From Caldilinea sp. CFX5 (GTDB lineage Bacteria; Chloroflexota; Anaerolineae; Caldilineales; Caldilineaceae), in NCBI GenBank assembly GCA_021405325.1, contig QWII01000091.1:19068-83067 (forward strand): DNA of 64,000 nucleotides. Reading direction: 5' to 3'. This document shows positions 38,701 through 47,209 of the stretch, one piece after another. Under the pieces are notes generated by a model. The model was given only the letters and a program-made list of their open reading frames with translations, was not told the origin of the DNA and made no database searches. The position numbers were made by a program, and so were the translations under genes. The stretch's first letter is position 1, and every line of letters starts with the position of its first letter.

Positions 38701-41028
38701 ACCAGCAAAATACTCCTGAAAGGTAAGATGGAGAAAACCAAAGGCGTCCCGCCCCCGCTCGCCCAATAAGCCAGCAAAGTGACGCATATCAGTGAGAAAG
38801 GCTTCGGCATCTTTGCGCGCCTGGATGAGCATCTTTTCCGTCACTTGGCTAGGAGTATGACCATCATAATGTAGGCAAATATCAACCAGGGCGCGCTCCA
38901 GATCAATACGGCGGGCAGTACCACTAGGTCGATGCATTTGTAGCCAGAGCGCTAGATCCATCAAGTGGGCAATAGCACGATGAGGGTCAAAGCGGCTAGG
39001 ACTCTGTTGGCGTGCGCCACGACTGCGCTCTTGTTCTCGGTTGTCGATTAAAGTACGAGTGTAACGCTCATAAAGTTCAATACGTCGGTCAGGCAATTTT
39101 CCCACTTGCCGACGCAGCAACGCCAACATAGTAAGCAAGAGTGGGTTGGCTGCTAATTGTTCCACACTGGGGTTGCTACGTACATCGTCGAGCAATGCGG
39201 CTTCTTCGGTGGCGGCCTGTTGCAAGGCGGTTGGTGTCTCGCGACCAGCCGCCCACACCTCGTAGGCGCGACACCACTGATGGGCAAAGGTTTCAATTTC
39301 GGGTCGGCCAAAGTCAAGAACGGTGACATGGGGCAGATCGCCCGGTAAGCGCGCCTCGCGATAACCGACAACGCGACTAGTAACGACAAAGCGGTTGCCC
39401 CGCCCTTGCCAACGTTGGATCAGTGTCCCTGCCTGTTCGGCCACAAACTGGCGCGTTGCCGTTTCTAATACTTCGTCCAGCCCATCGAAGAGTAAGAGCG
39501 CCTGACCCTGTTCCAGTGCAGCCCGAAAGAGTGGTGCCAAACTGGGCAGATTGCGCCACTTTTCGTAGTAAATCGCCAGAAACTCCCCCAGCGGTATCGC
39601 CTGTGCTGTCCGCCGTAGATGGTCATCATAAGCGGCCAACGGCACAAAAATGGGCAGTGTTTTTTCTAAGAGCCTCATCGTCTTGATCTGCTGGCGTTCA
39701 CCAGCATAGATCAGAGCTAGATAGTGCAACAAGGTACTCTTGCCGGAACCAGGGTCGCCCAAAATCACCAGCCCTCGCTGGCGTGGATCAGCGACCATCT
39801 CGCCAATCGAGCGGCGTTGGAAGCGGTTACCTTCCTCGCGCTGGCGTCGGGCATCAGATCGCCACCGCTCCAACCGTAGCACATCGAGCCGGGCGACAAT
39901 CTCCTGTTGGGCCAACTCACCCCGTTCACCCGCCTCTAACAAGAGTCGTCGTTCCTCAGCGCTATAGGTATCCGCCGCTTCAGGAATATCAGCCACTGCT
40001 TTCAATTCCACATAAACATCAGCTAGATTAAGAGACAAGGCTGTGCCAGAGGGAGTGATGCCCCGAAAGGTCAACTTTTCAAAGCGATCAATTAGGCTCT
40101 GGCGATAGTGACGTTCTATCACAACGAGTTCGTCATGCGTCAGCCCCGGTTGCGCCGCAATCAGGTGATCTCGAATCTCGGTGAGCAGTTGTTGCACCTG
40201 GGCAAAATCATTCGTGATTTCAACGCGCGCATGATCCCCAATCGCCACGCCATAAGCGCGTTCGCCTAATTCGACATCATAGAAATCGCCCAAATCGGCA
40301 CGACTGAGTAGCTGCCGGATCTGCTCATAGAAGCGTTGGAGATCAGGGACGGCTTGCGGACGATTCTCGCGTAAGACGACCAACATCTCCCGCAACAGTA
40401 GATTAGTCTCATCATGACCATCAGCCACACGGGCAGCCACCAGGTTAAGCCATTCCAACTGGCCCAGACTGCGCCGCCCCAAACTATTTTGGCGCGCCAC
40501 CAGTCGTTCCAGTGCGCCCATTGTATCAGCCATCTGACGCAACAATCCGATCTGTAGCGATCCTTCCAGCACACTTTCCGTGGCAGCAACTGCATAAAAT
40601 TCGCCTACGATCGCCTGGATCAAACCGTCAAAATCATCGTCGCCCAAGTGGGCTACATCTAGCCCGGCTGCTTCAAACTCGTCACGCAGCAGTTCCATGT
40701 CAAAAGTCGCGTCGGCGCTAGGGGTCAACAAGGTGCGAAACTCAGTTAACACCGCCGGGTTGAGCAGCCAGGCGCCAAAGCGCGCCCAGAGGTCGGCGTA
40801 GTCGGGATGCGCCTGTTGCCAGTCAGCAATCACTGCTGTAATCGCTGCCCCAGCGGCACGTTCCAACGCCTGTTCGGTCTCTGGCTTGGCAAAGCGTTCG
40901 CGCAGCCGCCGACCGCCACTGCGCAGAAGTGAATCGACAAAATTGCCGATCAAGCCGCCGGTGGCGTCTGTCGCTGCCGAAAAGAGAAAATCGCGTAATT
41001 CTGGTGAAAGTTGATTCCAAATGTCCAT
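35710..41028 (-). CDS. NACHT-family NTPase with long C-terminal HEAT-repeat array (bacterial NLR-like)
   Basis: 1772 residues. The N-terminal ~330 residues are helical and not recognised (possible effector or adaptor part, starting MDIWNQLSPELRDFLF). The NACHT core spans about 330-800: Walker A GDPGSGKSTL near residue 427, Walker B LLLFDGLDEV near 515, TSRVVGYREA as sensor-like block, NPLLLTMLALL, and FLHLTFQEYFAGRAL as the winged-helix/NACHT-associated signature. From about 870 to the end come HEAT-type repeats; about 19 units of ~33 residues lie between 930 and 1557. Architecture matches bacterial NACHT/STAND proteins implicated in anti-phage defence, in which repeats sense a ligand and the N-terminus acts. 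That role is inference. The gene stands alone. Confidence 0.88.
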   Translation of the reverse strand: MDIWNQLSPELRDFLFSAATDATGGLIGNFVDSLLRSGGRRLRERFAKPETEQALERAAGAAITAVIADWQQAHPDYADLWARFGAWLLNPAVLTEFRTLLTPSADATFDMELLRDEFEAAGLDVAHLGDDDFDGLIQAIVGEFYAVAATESVLEGSLQIGLLRQMADTMGALERLVARQNSLGRRSLGQLEWLNLVAARVADGHDETNLLLREMLVVLRENRPQAVPDLQRFYEQIRQLLSRADLGDFYDVELGERAYGVAIGDHARVEITNDFAQVQQLLTEIRDHLIAAQPGLTHDELVVIERHYRQSLIDRFEKLTFRGITPSGTALSLNLADVYVELKAVADIPEAADTYSAEERRLLLEAGERGELAQQEIVARLDVLRLERWRSDARRQREEGNRFQRRSIGEMVADPRQRGLVILGDPGSGKSTLLHYLALIYAGERQQIKTMRLLEKTLPIFVPLAAYDDHLRRTAQAIPLGEFLAIYYEKWRNLPSLAPLFRAALEQGQALLLFDGLDEVLETATRQFVAEQAGTLIQRWQGRGNRFVVTSRVVGYREARLPGDLPHVTVLDFGRPEIETFAHQWCRAYEVWAAGRETPTALQQAATEEAALLDDVRSNPSVEQLAANPLLLTMLALLRRQVGKLPDRRIELYERYTRTLIDNREQERSRGARQQSPSRFDPHRAIAHLMDLALWLQMHRPSGTARRIDLERALVDICLHYDGHTPSQVTEKMLIQARKDAEAFLTDMRHFAGLLGERGRDAFGFLHLTFQEYFAGRALARMDAEQRWAVLQPRLHLPRWREPILLCAGQLGVIEQRRDLVTDLIQRIVNAHNDHEELLHRDLFLAAAAMADDVGINQSLYQILYEQLAALHTDPNPTIQAFAINGLAHLARLGQNQAEKLLLNSLADTNLQLSIIRNTKPFFTEEKGFALRKAISIKLNDNDWLVRQAVVQALAGLVIHDPAICDAILTVLDDRAGAIRRTAMQALIGLLDINAPIRNTIVDKLNASNWSVRQTAVAALASLVKNDPIVRDAIFNMFSDENSEVRCEVVQTLAVLVQSDPFVRDEILTKLADSAYEVRQAAVQALASLTQSDILVRDAILNLLNDDDDHYGVVRAAAVEALAVLSQSDMFIRGTMLNMLNDDDDHYGVVRAAVVNGLKGLVSNNTILYNTILAMLDEDNDPLGFVRHASVQALKSLGSIDDNAYQTITNHLLGNTWHKQAETITILGQLVNTDASVRDAILTMLDDSNFSVQQAAIQALTGVISTDSSVRDAILIMLDANNTFARQAAIQALTCLLQSDTRVFDAFMAKLDDSDWRIRKAVVEALTSLVDNNDTVHNIILTRLNDRDWQVRKTAVLALAGTVNTNTTVRDTILAILNNDSINEFIRGASVQVLANLVKSDDVVHNAIITRLDDRHWQVRQAAVQALTDLVSTDDAIRNVVVIKLNDDDASVRQAAVQALAYMISIDGNMRDVIFAKLHDHGWQVRQAAVQALTGLVNTDNTVRDAIVTMLNDDDFDVRQAAILALADAVGTDATVRDAITSRFRGDNYGIVKQKALQVLLNNGIDENLELYELINWLGVAYETLPDRPEDDQKCIRQFRAWLAKYIAVRIPEKPDVLFKVVSLLDSPAWPVRCGATLVLLNLPDGPPTDLMPQLLALLHDERGEESWLKRLDMAGLLINDCDVELSQLAIETALEALDYATQPWYHLPQSGPAVRKQAATILGQLEPLYRNDKVFAKVAQVMQTDQDPEVRDAAYGALLRLAAAPEATAEG
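36360..38240 (-). repeat. DNA tract coding for about 19 HEAT-like 33-residue units
   Basis: A ~99-base period encodes units of the form VRDAILTMLDDSN..VRQAAVQALTGLV. Several units share long stretches (VRQAAVQAL recurs many times), and two adjacent units both contain LNDDDDHYGVVRAA. This indicates expansion by duplication within the gene. The tract looks richer in A+T than the NACHT-coding part. Confidence 0.75.
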
Positions 41029-41303
41029 GAGTGGCGAGGGTTGAAGGTTGAATGTATTATGACTTTCGATTTATTTAACTTTACCATAGCCCCAACCTGT
41101 TGTCAATGGTCAGCGAAAGTTGGAAGCTGCCAATTTTTCCGACTTTACCAGATGCTCAATTTCCTGTATGATCATCACATTACCCAATTTATTCGGGCTA
41201 TGCGCAAGCGTAATCAATGACAGCGAATTCAGACAACACCCTCAATCACCTTGTCACCCTGTCATCGCTTGCGCCGGCCCTCTACCAACAAAGGAATCAA
41301 CCA

Positions 41304-42089
41304 ATGCGCAAGAGCAAAATGCTCGCCAAGTTTCGGAGTGGCCGCTTTGCCCGTGTTTGTGGGCTAGGTCATGTGTTGCCCTTCTTTGTCCGTTATGCCG
41401 CCCATCACAAGTTTGATGGCATCTGGTTTGATCTGGAACATCGGGCCATGGACCCACGCGAGGTGCAGCAGATCATCACCCTCTGTCACTACAATGATAT
41501 CGACTGTATGGTGCGCCCGCCCACGCGCGAACTGACCCTGCTCTACCGCTACCTGGAAGATGGCGCCACCGGCTTTCTCATGCCCCTGGTCTCGACGCCG
41601 GAAGTCGCCCAGTCAATTGTCCAGGCGACCAAATATCCGCCCATCGGCAACCGCGGCATGGATGGCGCCGGGCTGGATGGCGACTACGGCATCGGCGTCT
41701 GGTACGAAGGCAACAGCTACAACGCCGACGCCAACCGCGAAACCTTTGTCATCACCCAAGTCGAGACGCTGCAAGCCGTCGCCAACGCTGAAGAAATCGC
41801 CTCCATCGAAGGCGTTGATGGCCTCTTCCTCGGCCCCGCTGATCTCAGCCTGCGCATTGCCAATGCCCCTGCCGGCACGAACATGACCATGGACAAAGCC
41901 ATTGACATTGTCGCCGCCGCAGCCCAAAAGCACGGCAAAATCTGGGGCATTACTGCCGGCTCGCCGGAGCAGATCAAACGCTACCGCAGTATGGGTGCGC
42001 AGATCGTCCCCTGGGGCGGCGACTTTGCGTTGATGAATGTCCTCAAACAGTGCAGCGCCGATTTGGATGGTGTGCTGGGCGAAGAATAA
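41304..42089 (+). CDS. HpcH/HpaI-type class II aldolase
   Basis: Metal-dependent pyruvate aldolase of the 2-oxo-3-deoxy-sugar-acid / 4-hydroxy-2-oxoheptanedioate family. 261 residues with the barrel motifs FDGIWFDLEHRAMD (acidic metal area), DCMVRPP, a GATGFLMPLVSTPEVAQ strand, ITQVETLQAVAN (E metal ligand) and VDGLFLGPADLSLRI (D metal ligand). It could cleave a keto-deoxy sugar acid made by a dehydratase such as the enolase-superfamily enzyme in this window. ATG 41304 is chosen because AAAGGAA lies about eight bases upstream; the earlier in-frame ATG at 41217 would start in repeat-word DNA (ATCACCTTGTCACC). Confidence 0.9.
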   Translation: MRKSKMLAKFRSGRFARVCGLGHVLPFFVRYAAHHKFDGIWFDLEHRAMDPREVQQIITLCHYNDIDCMVRPPTRELTLLYRYLEDGATGFLMPLVSTPEVAQSIVQATKYPPIGNRGMDGAGLDGDYGIGVWYEGNSYNADANRETFVITQVETLQAVANAEEIASIEGVDGLFLGPADLSLRIANAPAGTNMTMDKAIDIVAAAAQKHGKIWGITAGSPEQIKRYRSMGAQIVPWGGDFALMNVLKQCSADLDGVLGEE

Positions 42090-42093
42090 AGGT

Positions 42094-42143
42094 GGGAGAT
42101 TGAGAGATTAAGAGATTATACCAATTGAATCTCGCAATCTCCC
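42094..42143. repeat. GAGATTGAGAGATT-word hairpin
   Basis: GGGAGATTGAGAGATT (42094-42109) pairs with AATCTCGCAATCTCCC (42128-42143) with one mismatch. It begins four bases after the aldolase stop codon and precedes the M81 gene. Confidence 0.8.
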
Positions 42144-42176
42144 TCATAAATCCACAGACAATAACATGAGGCTGGC

Positions 42177-43679
42177 ATGAGCAAGACAAAACGGGTGGCG
42201 ATTGGCGCGATCTTTACCGAGTGCAATCACCTGGGCGGGGTGCCGATTGATCGGAGTTGGTTTGAGCGCTACGAGTTGGTGCGCGGGGAGGCGATTCTGC
42301 GGATCGACAATAGCGTGGTCGGCGGGATGTTACAGGTATTGCGTGCTGCGGGGGTTGCGATCGCGCCGCTACTTTGGGCCAGCACTTGCCCCGGCGGGCC
42401 ATTGACCGCGGACTGTTACGCCCAACTAAAAACCGAATTGCTGGATCGTTTGCGGCAAGCGCTGCCGGTCGATGGCGTGCTACTCCCCTTGCATGGCGCC
42501 GCTGCCGCCGAAGGCATCGGTGATCTGGAAGGCGATCTCATCACCGCCGTGCGCGCCATCGTCGGGCCGGACGTGCCGATTGTGGCGACGCTGGATCTCC
42601 ATGCCCACATCAGCGCGGCGATGGTGCGCGATGCCGATGCGCTGGTGGCGTGGGAAACTTATCCTCATGCTGATAGCTATACAACCGGACAACGGGGGGC
42701 GCGCCTGTTGGTCGATACGTTGGCGGGACGTTGCCGACCGACAATGGCGGCGGCCAAAGTACCGGTCATCACCGGCGCGATTCACGGCTCGACCCACGGC
42801 GATGACCCCTTTGCCCGCCTCATGCGGCAAGCCAAGGCGCACGAAGGGCAAAACGGCGTCCTCTCCACCAGCGTGATTCTCGTTCAACCCTTTCTCGATG
42901 TGGCCGACATGGGCAGCGGCGCCATTGTAGTCACCGACAACGACCAGGACGGCGCCGTCAAGCTGGCGAATGAACTGGCTGAAGCTTACTGGGCCATGCG
43001 TTTTGAATTAGAACCCAAAACCTGGACGCCGGACGCGGCGATTGCTGCGGGCATGATGGTCGCCGGCGGTCCGGTCATCCTGGTGGAAACGGCTGATTGT
43101 TGCGGCGGCGGGGCGGCAGGTGATAGCATTGCCACCCTGGCCGCCCTCCTGCGCACCGAGCGCCAGGAACGCTCCTTTGTGCCGGTGGTTGATCCGGCGG
43201 CGGCTGCCGCTTGTCATGCTGCCGGCATTGGTGCGGCAGTAACTTGCACCCTGGGCCATCAGCTTGATCCACGCTGGGGCCAACCGATCACCGTGACGGG
43301 CCGTGTGGCAACGCTCACCGATGGCCGTTTCCGCTACCAGGGCGGGATCTACGACGGCGTCGAAGGCAACCTGGGGCAAACCGCTGTGCTGACAATTGGC
43401 GGGATTCAAGTACTGATCACCACCTATGGCACCTACGACTGGCGGGACGAACAATACCGCAGCGTCGGTCTCGACCCGGCGACGGCCAAATTTGTCGTTG
43501 CCAAAAACCCAATGAACTACCGACTGGCCTACGGCCCCATCGCCAAAGCCATCTTTATTCTCGACACCCCTGGTCCCACGCCGCCGACCATCCGTCACGC
43601 CCACTTCACCCAGTTGCAGCGGCCCTATTTCCCGCTCGACGCCGAAATCCCCAGCCTGCACCCCACCATCTTAACCTAG
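42177..43679 (+). CDS. M81 family metallopeptidase (MlrC/microcystinase-like)
   Basis: 500 residues, full family length. An N-terminal domain begins RVAIGAIFTECNHL. The metal-site blocks are PLHGAAAAEG, TLDLHAHIS and WETYPHADSY. The C-terminal domain has ETADCCGGGAAGDS (the position of the usual DNPGGGAPGD block, here with Cys-Cys) and KNPMNYRLAYGPIAKAIFILDTPGPT. MlrC finishes degradation of the cyclic peptide microcystin in sphingomonads; homologues in other bacteria have unknown peptide or amide substrates. The start is ATG 42177, with GAGG five bases upstream. It follows the aldolase gene with a hairpin between them. Confidence 0.9.
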   Translation: MSKTKRVAIGAIFTECNHLGGVPIDRSWFERYELVRGEAILRIDNSVVGGMLQVLRAAGVAIAPLLWASTCPGGPLTADCYAQLKTELLDRLRQALPVDGVLLPLHGAAAAEGIGDLEGDLITAVRAIVGPDVPIVATLDLHAHISAAMVRDADALVAWETYPHADSYTTGQRGARLLVDTLAGRCRPTMAAAKVPVITGAIHGSTHGDDPFARLMRQAKAHEGQNGVLSTSVILVQPFLDVADMGSGAIVVTDNDQDGAVKLANELAEAYWAMRFELEPKTWTPDAAIAAGMMVAGGPVILVETADCCGGGAAGDSIATLAALLRTERQERSFVPVVDPAAAAACHAAGIGAAVTCTLGHQLDPRWGQPITVTGRVATLTDGRFRYQGGIYDGVEGNLGQTAVLTIGGIQVLITTYGTYDWRDEQYRSVGLDPATAKFVVAKNPMNYRLAYGPIAKAIFILDTPGPTPPTIRHAHFTQLQRPYFPLDAEIPSLHPTILT

Positions 43680-43731
43680 CCAAGAAGAAGGTGACTCGTA
43701 TAACGTCACCCTCTTCCCATCTTCTACCTTC

Positions 43732-44583
43732 TCAGTGCATCCCTAACGTCCCCAACTGTTTGATCCGGCGCTCCACCCGACGGAAAATGAAATAGCCGCC
43801 GGGTACAGTAATCGCCATAAAGAGCAACAAAATGGCAATTTCATAGGGAATCGGTAGGAGGGTGCGGCTGCCGATCAACAGCCCGCGCACTACATCAAAG
43901 CCATAGGTCAGCGGCAGCGCCAAGGCAATCGGCAGGAGGAAATAGGGCAGCGCCTGCACCGGAAACTGGCTACCGGAGAAGATCGAAACCAGAAAGTCGC
44001 AGACATCCACCAACATGTTGGCATCGCGCATGAGCAGCACCACCGCGGCAAAGGCGAAGCCAAAGCCATAGAGCGCCAGCAGCAACGGCAGCACCACCAT
44101 CAACGCCTGCCACAAATTGCCATTAATCGTGAAGCCAAAGAGCCACCAGCCCAAGGCCAAAATGCCGATATTGGTAATGGTGGTCGTGATCAGGTTACTG
44201 ATCGTCTGGCCGACCAGGAAGGCAAAGCGGGGCACCGGCGTTAACCAGTTGCTTTCCATCACCCCTTCGTCCATCTCCCGCTTCAAAGCGAAGCCGATAC
44301 CCCAGAAGACCGAACCGATATAACTGGCGAGCACTGACCCGATCAGGATAAAGGACATGTAGTCGCCAGTGCCGGTGTAGCCCGCAAAGCCGGCATTGAC
44401 CCCATCCGTTTGAAAACTGCGCCCCATAAAGTAAATCGGCGTCAGCCACATCAACGGCTGCACCGTACCAAAGATGGCATTGAGTGGATAGCGGATAAAA
44501 TGCAACCAATTCTTCCAGGCAATGGCCCCCACCGCCCGCAGTTGTGAACGCCAGGTGATTTGGGTGATTAGGTGATTGGTCAT
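43732..44583 (-). CDS. ABC-2 type exporter permease (second of a pair)
   Basis: 283 residues with about six membrane helices and the ABC-2 pattern of drug/polysaccharide exporters (DrrB/NatB-like): SFILIGSVLASYIGSVFWGIGF, MDEGVMESNWLTPVPRFAFLVGQ and a late LPLTYGFDVVRGLLIGSR motif. It resembles the neighbouring upstream permease, so the two should form a heterodimer. The ATG at 44583 has AGGAGGCAAC upstream. The matching ATPase is probably the gene at 50581-51612. Confidence 0.88.
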   Translation of the reverse strand: MTNHLITQITWRSQLRAVGAIAWKNWLHFIRYPLNAIFGTVQPLMWLTPIYFMGRSFQTDGVNAGFAGYTGTGDYMSFILIGSVLASYIGSVFWGIGFALKREMDEGVMESNWLTPVPRFAFLVGQTISNLITTTITNIGILALGWWLFGFTINGNLWQALMVVLPLLLALYGFGFAFAAVVLLMRDANMLVDVCDFLVSIFSGSQFPVQALPYFLLPIALALPLTYGFDVVRGLLIGSRTLLPIPYEIAILLLFMAITVPGGYFIFRRVERRIKQLGTLGMH

Positions 44584-44596
44584 TGTTGCCTCCTAG

Positions 44597-44668
44597 TAGT
44601 AGGTCAGTAGGTCAGTAAGTCAGTGAGTCAGTAAGTCAGTAGGTCAGTGACTGTCTTACTGTCTTACT
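44597..44668. repeat. GTCAGTAGGTCAGTAAG tandem-word hairpin
   Basis: Eight or more copies of the word GTCAGTRRG (AGGTCAGTAAGTCAGTGAG...) are followed by GTCTTACTGTCTTACTG. It fills the gap between the two permease genes. Related to the CAGTGAGA tract at 22652. Confidence 0.8.
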
Positions 44669-44682
44669 GCCGCCTGGTCATA

Positions 44683-45549
44683 TTAATACCGCGCCAGCGA
44701 CCCCGTCCGGCGCGCCCGTCGTTCGGTAAATTGGAAGAGCCAATAGCCGATGGCTGACAAACTTACAGCAAACAACGCCAGGATGATCAGATCGTTGCGT
44801 AGATCCAGCAAAGTCGCCCCGCTGAGGGTGACGGCGCGAATGGCATGAACCGCATAGGTCAGCGGTAGGTAGGCCGCCACCGTCTGCATCCACTCCGGCA
44901 TTACGGCCAACGGGTAGGAAACCCCGGAGAAGATCATAAAGATGCCGCGCACCAAAAAGACCATCGTGTGGGCTTCTTGCATCCGCAGGACGAGACTGCC
45001 AAAGATGATGCCGATGCCATATATCGAGGGGATGACCAACAGCATGATGAGCAGTACCAGCCACACATTGCTCCCCACCAACCAGTTGCCCAGCAGCAGC
45101 CCATATTCGATGACGGCAATTGTCATAAAGACCAGCGAGATCAACAACTTGGTCATGCTCGGCCCCAGCAGGATCGAGTAGCGCCAGACCGGGCAGAGCC
45201 AGTTCGACTCCAAGGTGCCGCGCATCTGCTCGCCACGCAACTGAAAGCCGACATCCCAGAGCGTTATATTGAGCCACATGTACATGGTCAAGCCGACCAC
45301 AATATAGGCAATATAATCGGTCGTGCCGGCCAGGGCGGCAAAGGCGGGCAGCGACGCCTGATCCGGCCCGCTCAACGCCCGCGCCGAAAAGATCGACGCC
45401 AACGGAAAGATGATCGGCCAGACAATAAAGCCAAAGACCCAGGTGGGATAGCGTCGAAAGATCGTCCACTCCTTGCGCGCCATCATGCCCAGAGCGCGCA
45501 ACTCGGAGAGAACCGAGCGTTGCACCAGTGTTGCCGTTGTTGTATTCAT
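44683..45549 (-). CDS. ABC-2 type exporter permease (first of a pair)
   Basis: 288 residues with six predicted helices. The features parallel those of the downstream permease: MRGTLESNWLCPVWRYSILLG, MLLVIPSIYGIGIIFGSLVLR, and FSGVSYPLAVMPEWMQTVAAYLPLTYAVHAIR, the usual late ABC-2 signature. The start ATG 45549 follows ATAGGAGACAAGC. The two permeases are separated by a word repeat but share direction. An exporter of a drug, lipid or peptide is likely. Confidence 0.88.
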   Translation of the reverse strand: MNTTTATLVQRSVLSELRALGMMARKEWTIFRRYPTWVFGFIVWPIIFPLASIFSARALSGPDQASLPAFAALAGTTDYIAYIVVGLTMYMWLNITLWDVGFQLRGEQMRGTLESNWLCPVWRYSILLGPSMTKLLISLVFMTIAVIEYGLLLGNWLVGSNVWLVLLIMLLVIPSIYGIGIIFGSLVLRMQEAHTMVFLVRGIFMIFSGVSYPLAVMPEWMQTVAAYLPLTYAVHAIRAVTLSGATLLDLRNDLIILALFAVSLSAIGYWLFQFTERRARRTGSLARY

Positions 45550-45568
45550 GCTTGTCTCCTATTTTTAT

Positions 45569-45609
45569 AAGAACTCTGAAACGATTATAATAATTTTCTC
45601 AGAGTTCTT
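45569..45609. promoter_or_regulatory. 11-bp inverted repeat flanking a TATAAT, possible operator
   Basis: AAGAACTCTGA (45569-45579) and TCAGAGTTCTT (45599-45609) flank a spacer containing TATAATAATTTT. It lies in the 93-base gap between divergent genes (permease and ATPase). Its position over a -10-like element fits an operator; a hairpin in either mRNA leader is the alternative. Confidence 0.45.
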
Positions 45610-45642
45610 TTCGTCTGCTAACAATATACTAGCGAGAACGTT

Positions 45643-47067
45643 ATGCCCGACTTTATTGATCGTCAAACCGAGATTGACCTGCTGAACAGCCTGTTACGCC
45701 GCCGGGGCGGGCAATTTGTCGCCGTGTATGGCCGTCGTCGGGTCGGCAAAACGACCTTGCTCCGCCACTGGGTTGAACAGACCAACCTGCCCTATATCTA
45801 CTGGGTGGCCCGCCGCGAGAGTGCTGAAGCCGAACGGTACAGTCTTGCTCGCGCCTTCTGGCGAGCGCAGGGGCGTGCAGAACCACCCCGCTTTGCTTCC
45901 TGGGAAGCGCTCTTTGAAGAGATGGCGGCGCTGTTGAACGGGCAACCCATGCTCCTCATCTTTGATGAATTTCCCTATGCCGTCGAATCGGACGCCGCTT
46001 TGCCCTCGCATCTCCAGGCAGCCTGGGATCATCTGCTAAAGACACAACCGGTCACGCTGGTGCTGGCCGGTTCCCACATCGGGATGATGGTTGACCTTTT
46101 TCAATACCAGGCTCCACTGCATGGCCGCTTTACGGCCCAATTGCACGTTGGCCCGTTGCCCTTTGCGGCGCTAACTGATTTTTTCCCGAACTACCCCGCC
46201 GCAGACCGGGTGGCAACCTATGCGATCCTGGGTGGCGTTCCCGGCTATTTGGAACGCTTTGATCCGGCGCAATCCTTGAACACCAACGTTTATCAACACC
46301 TCTTCCAATCAGTTGGCATGTTTCGCAGCGAACCGACCGTACAAATCAGCGATCTAGTACGCGAACCCAGACATTACGAAGCGGCCTTACGTGCTATCGC
46401 CACGGGCCATCACACCGTCTCTGACATTGCCAAGGCAACTGGTCTTTCGACCTCTAACCTGCCGGCCTATCTCAAAAGCTTGATCGACCTGGGGATGATC
46501 GAGCGTCGTTTACCGGCTACCGTTCCCCCCAATCAACGGCGCAAAAGCAAACGGGGGCGCTACCACCTGCGCGATGCCTACTTGCGCTTTTACTTCCGTT
46601 TCATCGAGCCAAATCTCGAAATGATCGAATTTGGTCAAGCTACCCTCCTCTGGGAGCGCATCAGTGAGCAATTCAACGCCTTTGTTGGCGTCACCGCTTG
46701 GGAAGAACTCTGCCGAGAATGGCTTCTATTGCAAGCCAACGCCGGCAAACTCCCCTTTGCCGTCGAGTTGGTCGGTAGCCACTGGGCGGCAGATGCGCAA
46801 ATCGACGTACTGGCGATCAACTGGCGTGACAAAGCGATCCTCCTGGGCGAATGTAAGTGGTATACAGCGCCGGTTGGCCCCGCCGTCATTCGTGAATTAG
46901 TCGCTAAGACGCCGCTGGTTGTACCAGGGGCTGACTGGCAAGTCACCTATGTCTTTTTTGCCCGCACTGGTTTCACCCCAGAAGCGCGCCAGGAAGCGCA
47001 ACAATACAACGCCTGGTTGGTTGACCTCGCTACAGTGGATGCTGACTTGCGTCGTGCTTTGCTGTAG
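45643..47067 (+). CDS. AAA ATPase with C-terminal DUF234 (PD-(D/E)XK-like) domain
   Basis: 474 residues of the ATPase family common in archaea and some bacteria. Walker A GRRRVGKTTLL lies near residue 30 and Walker B LLIFDEFPY near 105. A winged helix occupies about 245-290 (TVSDIAKATGLSTSNLPAYL). The DUF234 part (about 310-470) has the nuclease-like pattern E-V-G-SHWAADAQIDVLAIN with LGECKWY, that is a D...ExK-type core. Such proteins are associated with mobile elements and possibly toxin-like nuclease activity; function is unproven. It is transcribed against its neighbours, between the permeases and the genes that include their probable ATPase. Confidence 0.87.
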   Translation: MPDFIDRQTEIDLLNSLLRRRGGQFVAVYGRRRVGKTTLLRHWVEQTNLPYIYWVARRESAEAERYSLARAFWRAQGRAEPPRFASWEALFEEMAALLNGQPMLLIFDEFPYAVESDAALPSHLQAAWDHLLKTQPVTLVLAGSHIGMMVDLFQYQAPLHGRFTAQLHVGPLPFAALTDFFPNYPAADRVATYAILGGVPGYLERFDPAQSLNTNVYQHLFQSVGMFRSEPTVQISDLVREPRHYEAALRAIATGHHTVSDIAKATGLSTSNLPAYLKSLIDLGMIERRLPATVPPNQRRKSKRGRYHLRDAYLRFYFRFIEPNLEMIEFGQATLLWERISEQFNAFVGVTAWEELCREWLLLQANAGKLPFAVELVGSHWAADAQIDVLAINWRDKAILLGECKWYTAPVGPAVIRELVAKTPLVVPGADWQVTYVFFARTGFTPEARQEAQQYNAWLVDLATVDADLRRALL

Positions 47068-47103
47068 AGCATTGAATAGCAAACGCCTCACCTCTCTGCC
47101 TCC

Positions 47104-47170
47104 GTGTTCCTTCTATCCGTATTTAGTCTTTGGGCGACTCAAAACGACTAAACACGGATAGAAGGAACAC
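47104..47170. repeat. 25-bp inverted repeat, CCGTGTTCCTTCTATCCGT type
   Basis: Arms 47104-47128 and 47146-47170 pair with one mismatch around a 17-base loop. It is located between convergent stop codons, so it may end both transcripts. Words resemble those of the imperfect hairpin at 15252-15310. Confidence 0.85.
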
Positions 47171-47209
47171 AGGGATGTTTATCAGTTTGCAGCAAAATTT
47201 CGTTGTCGA

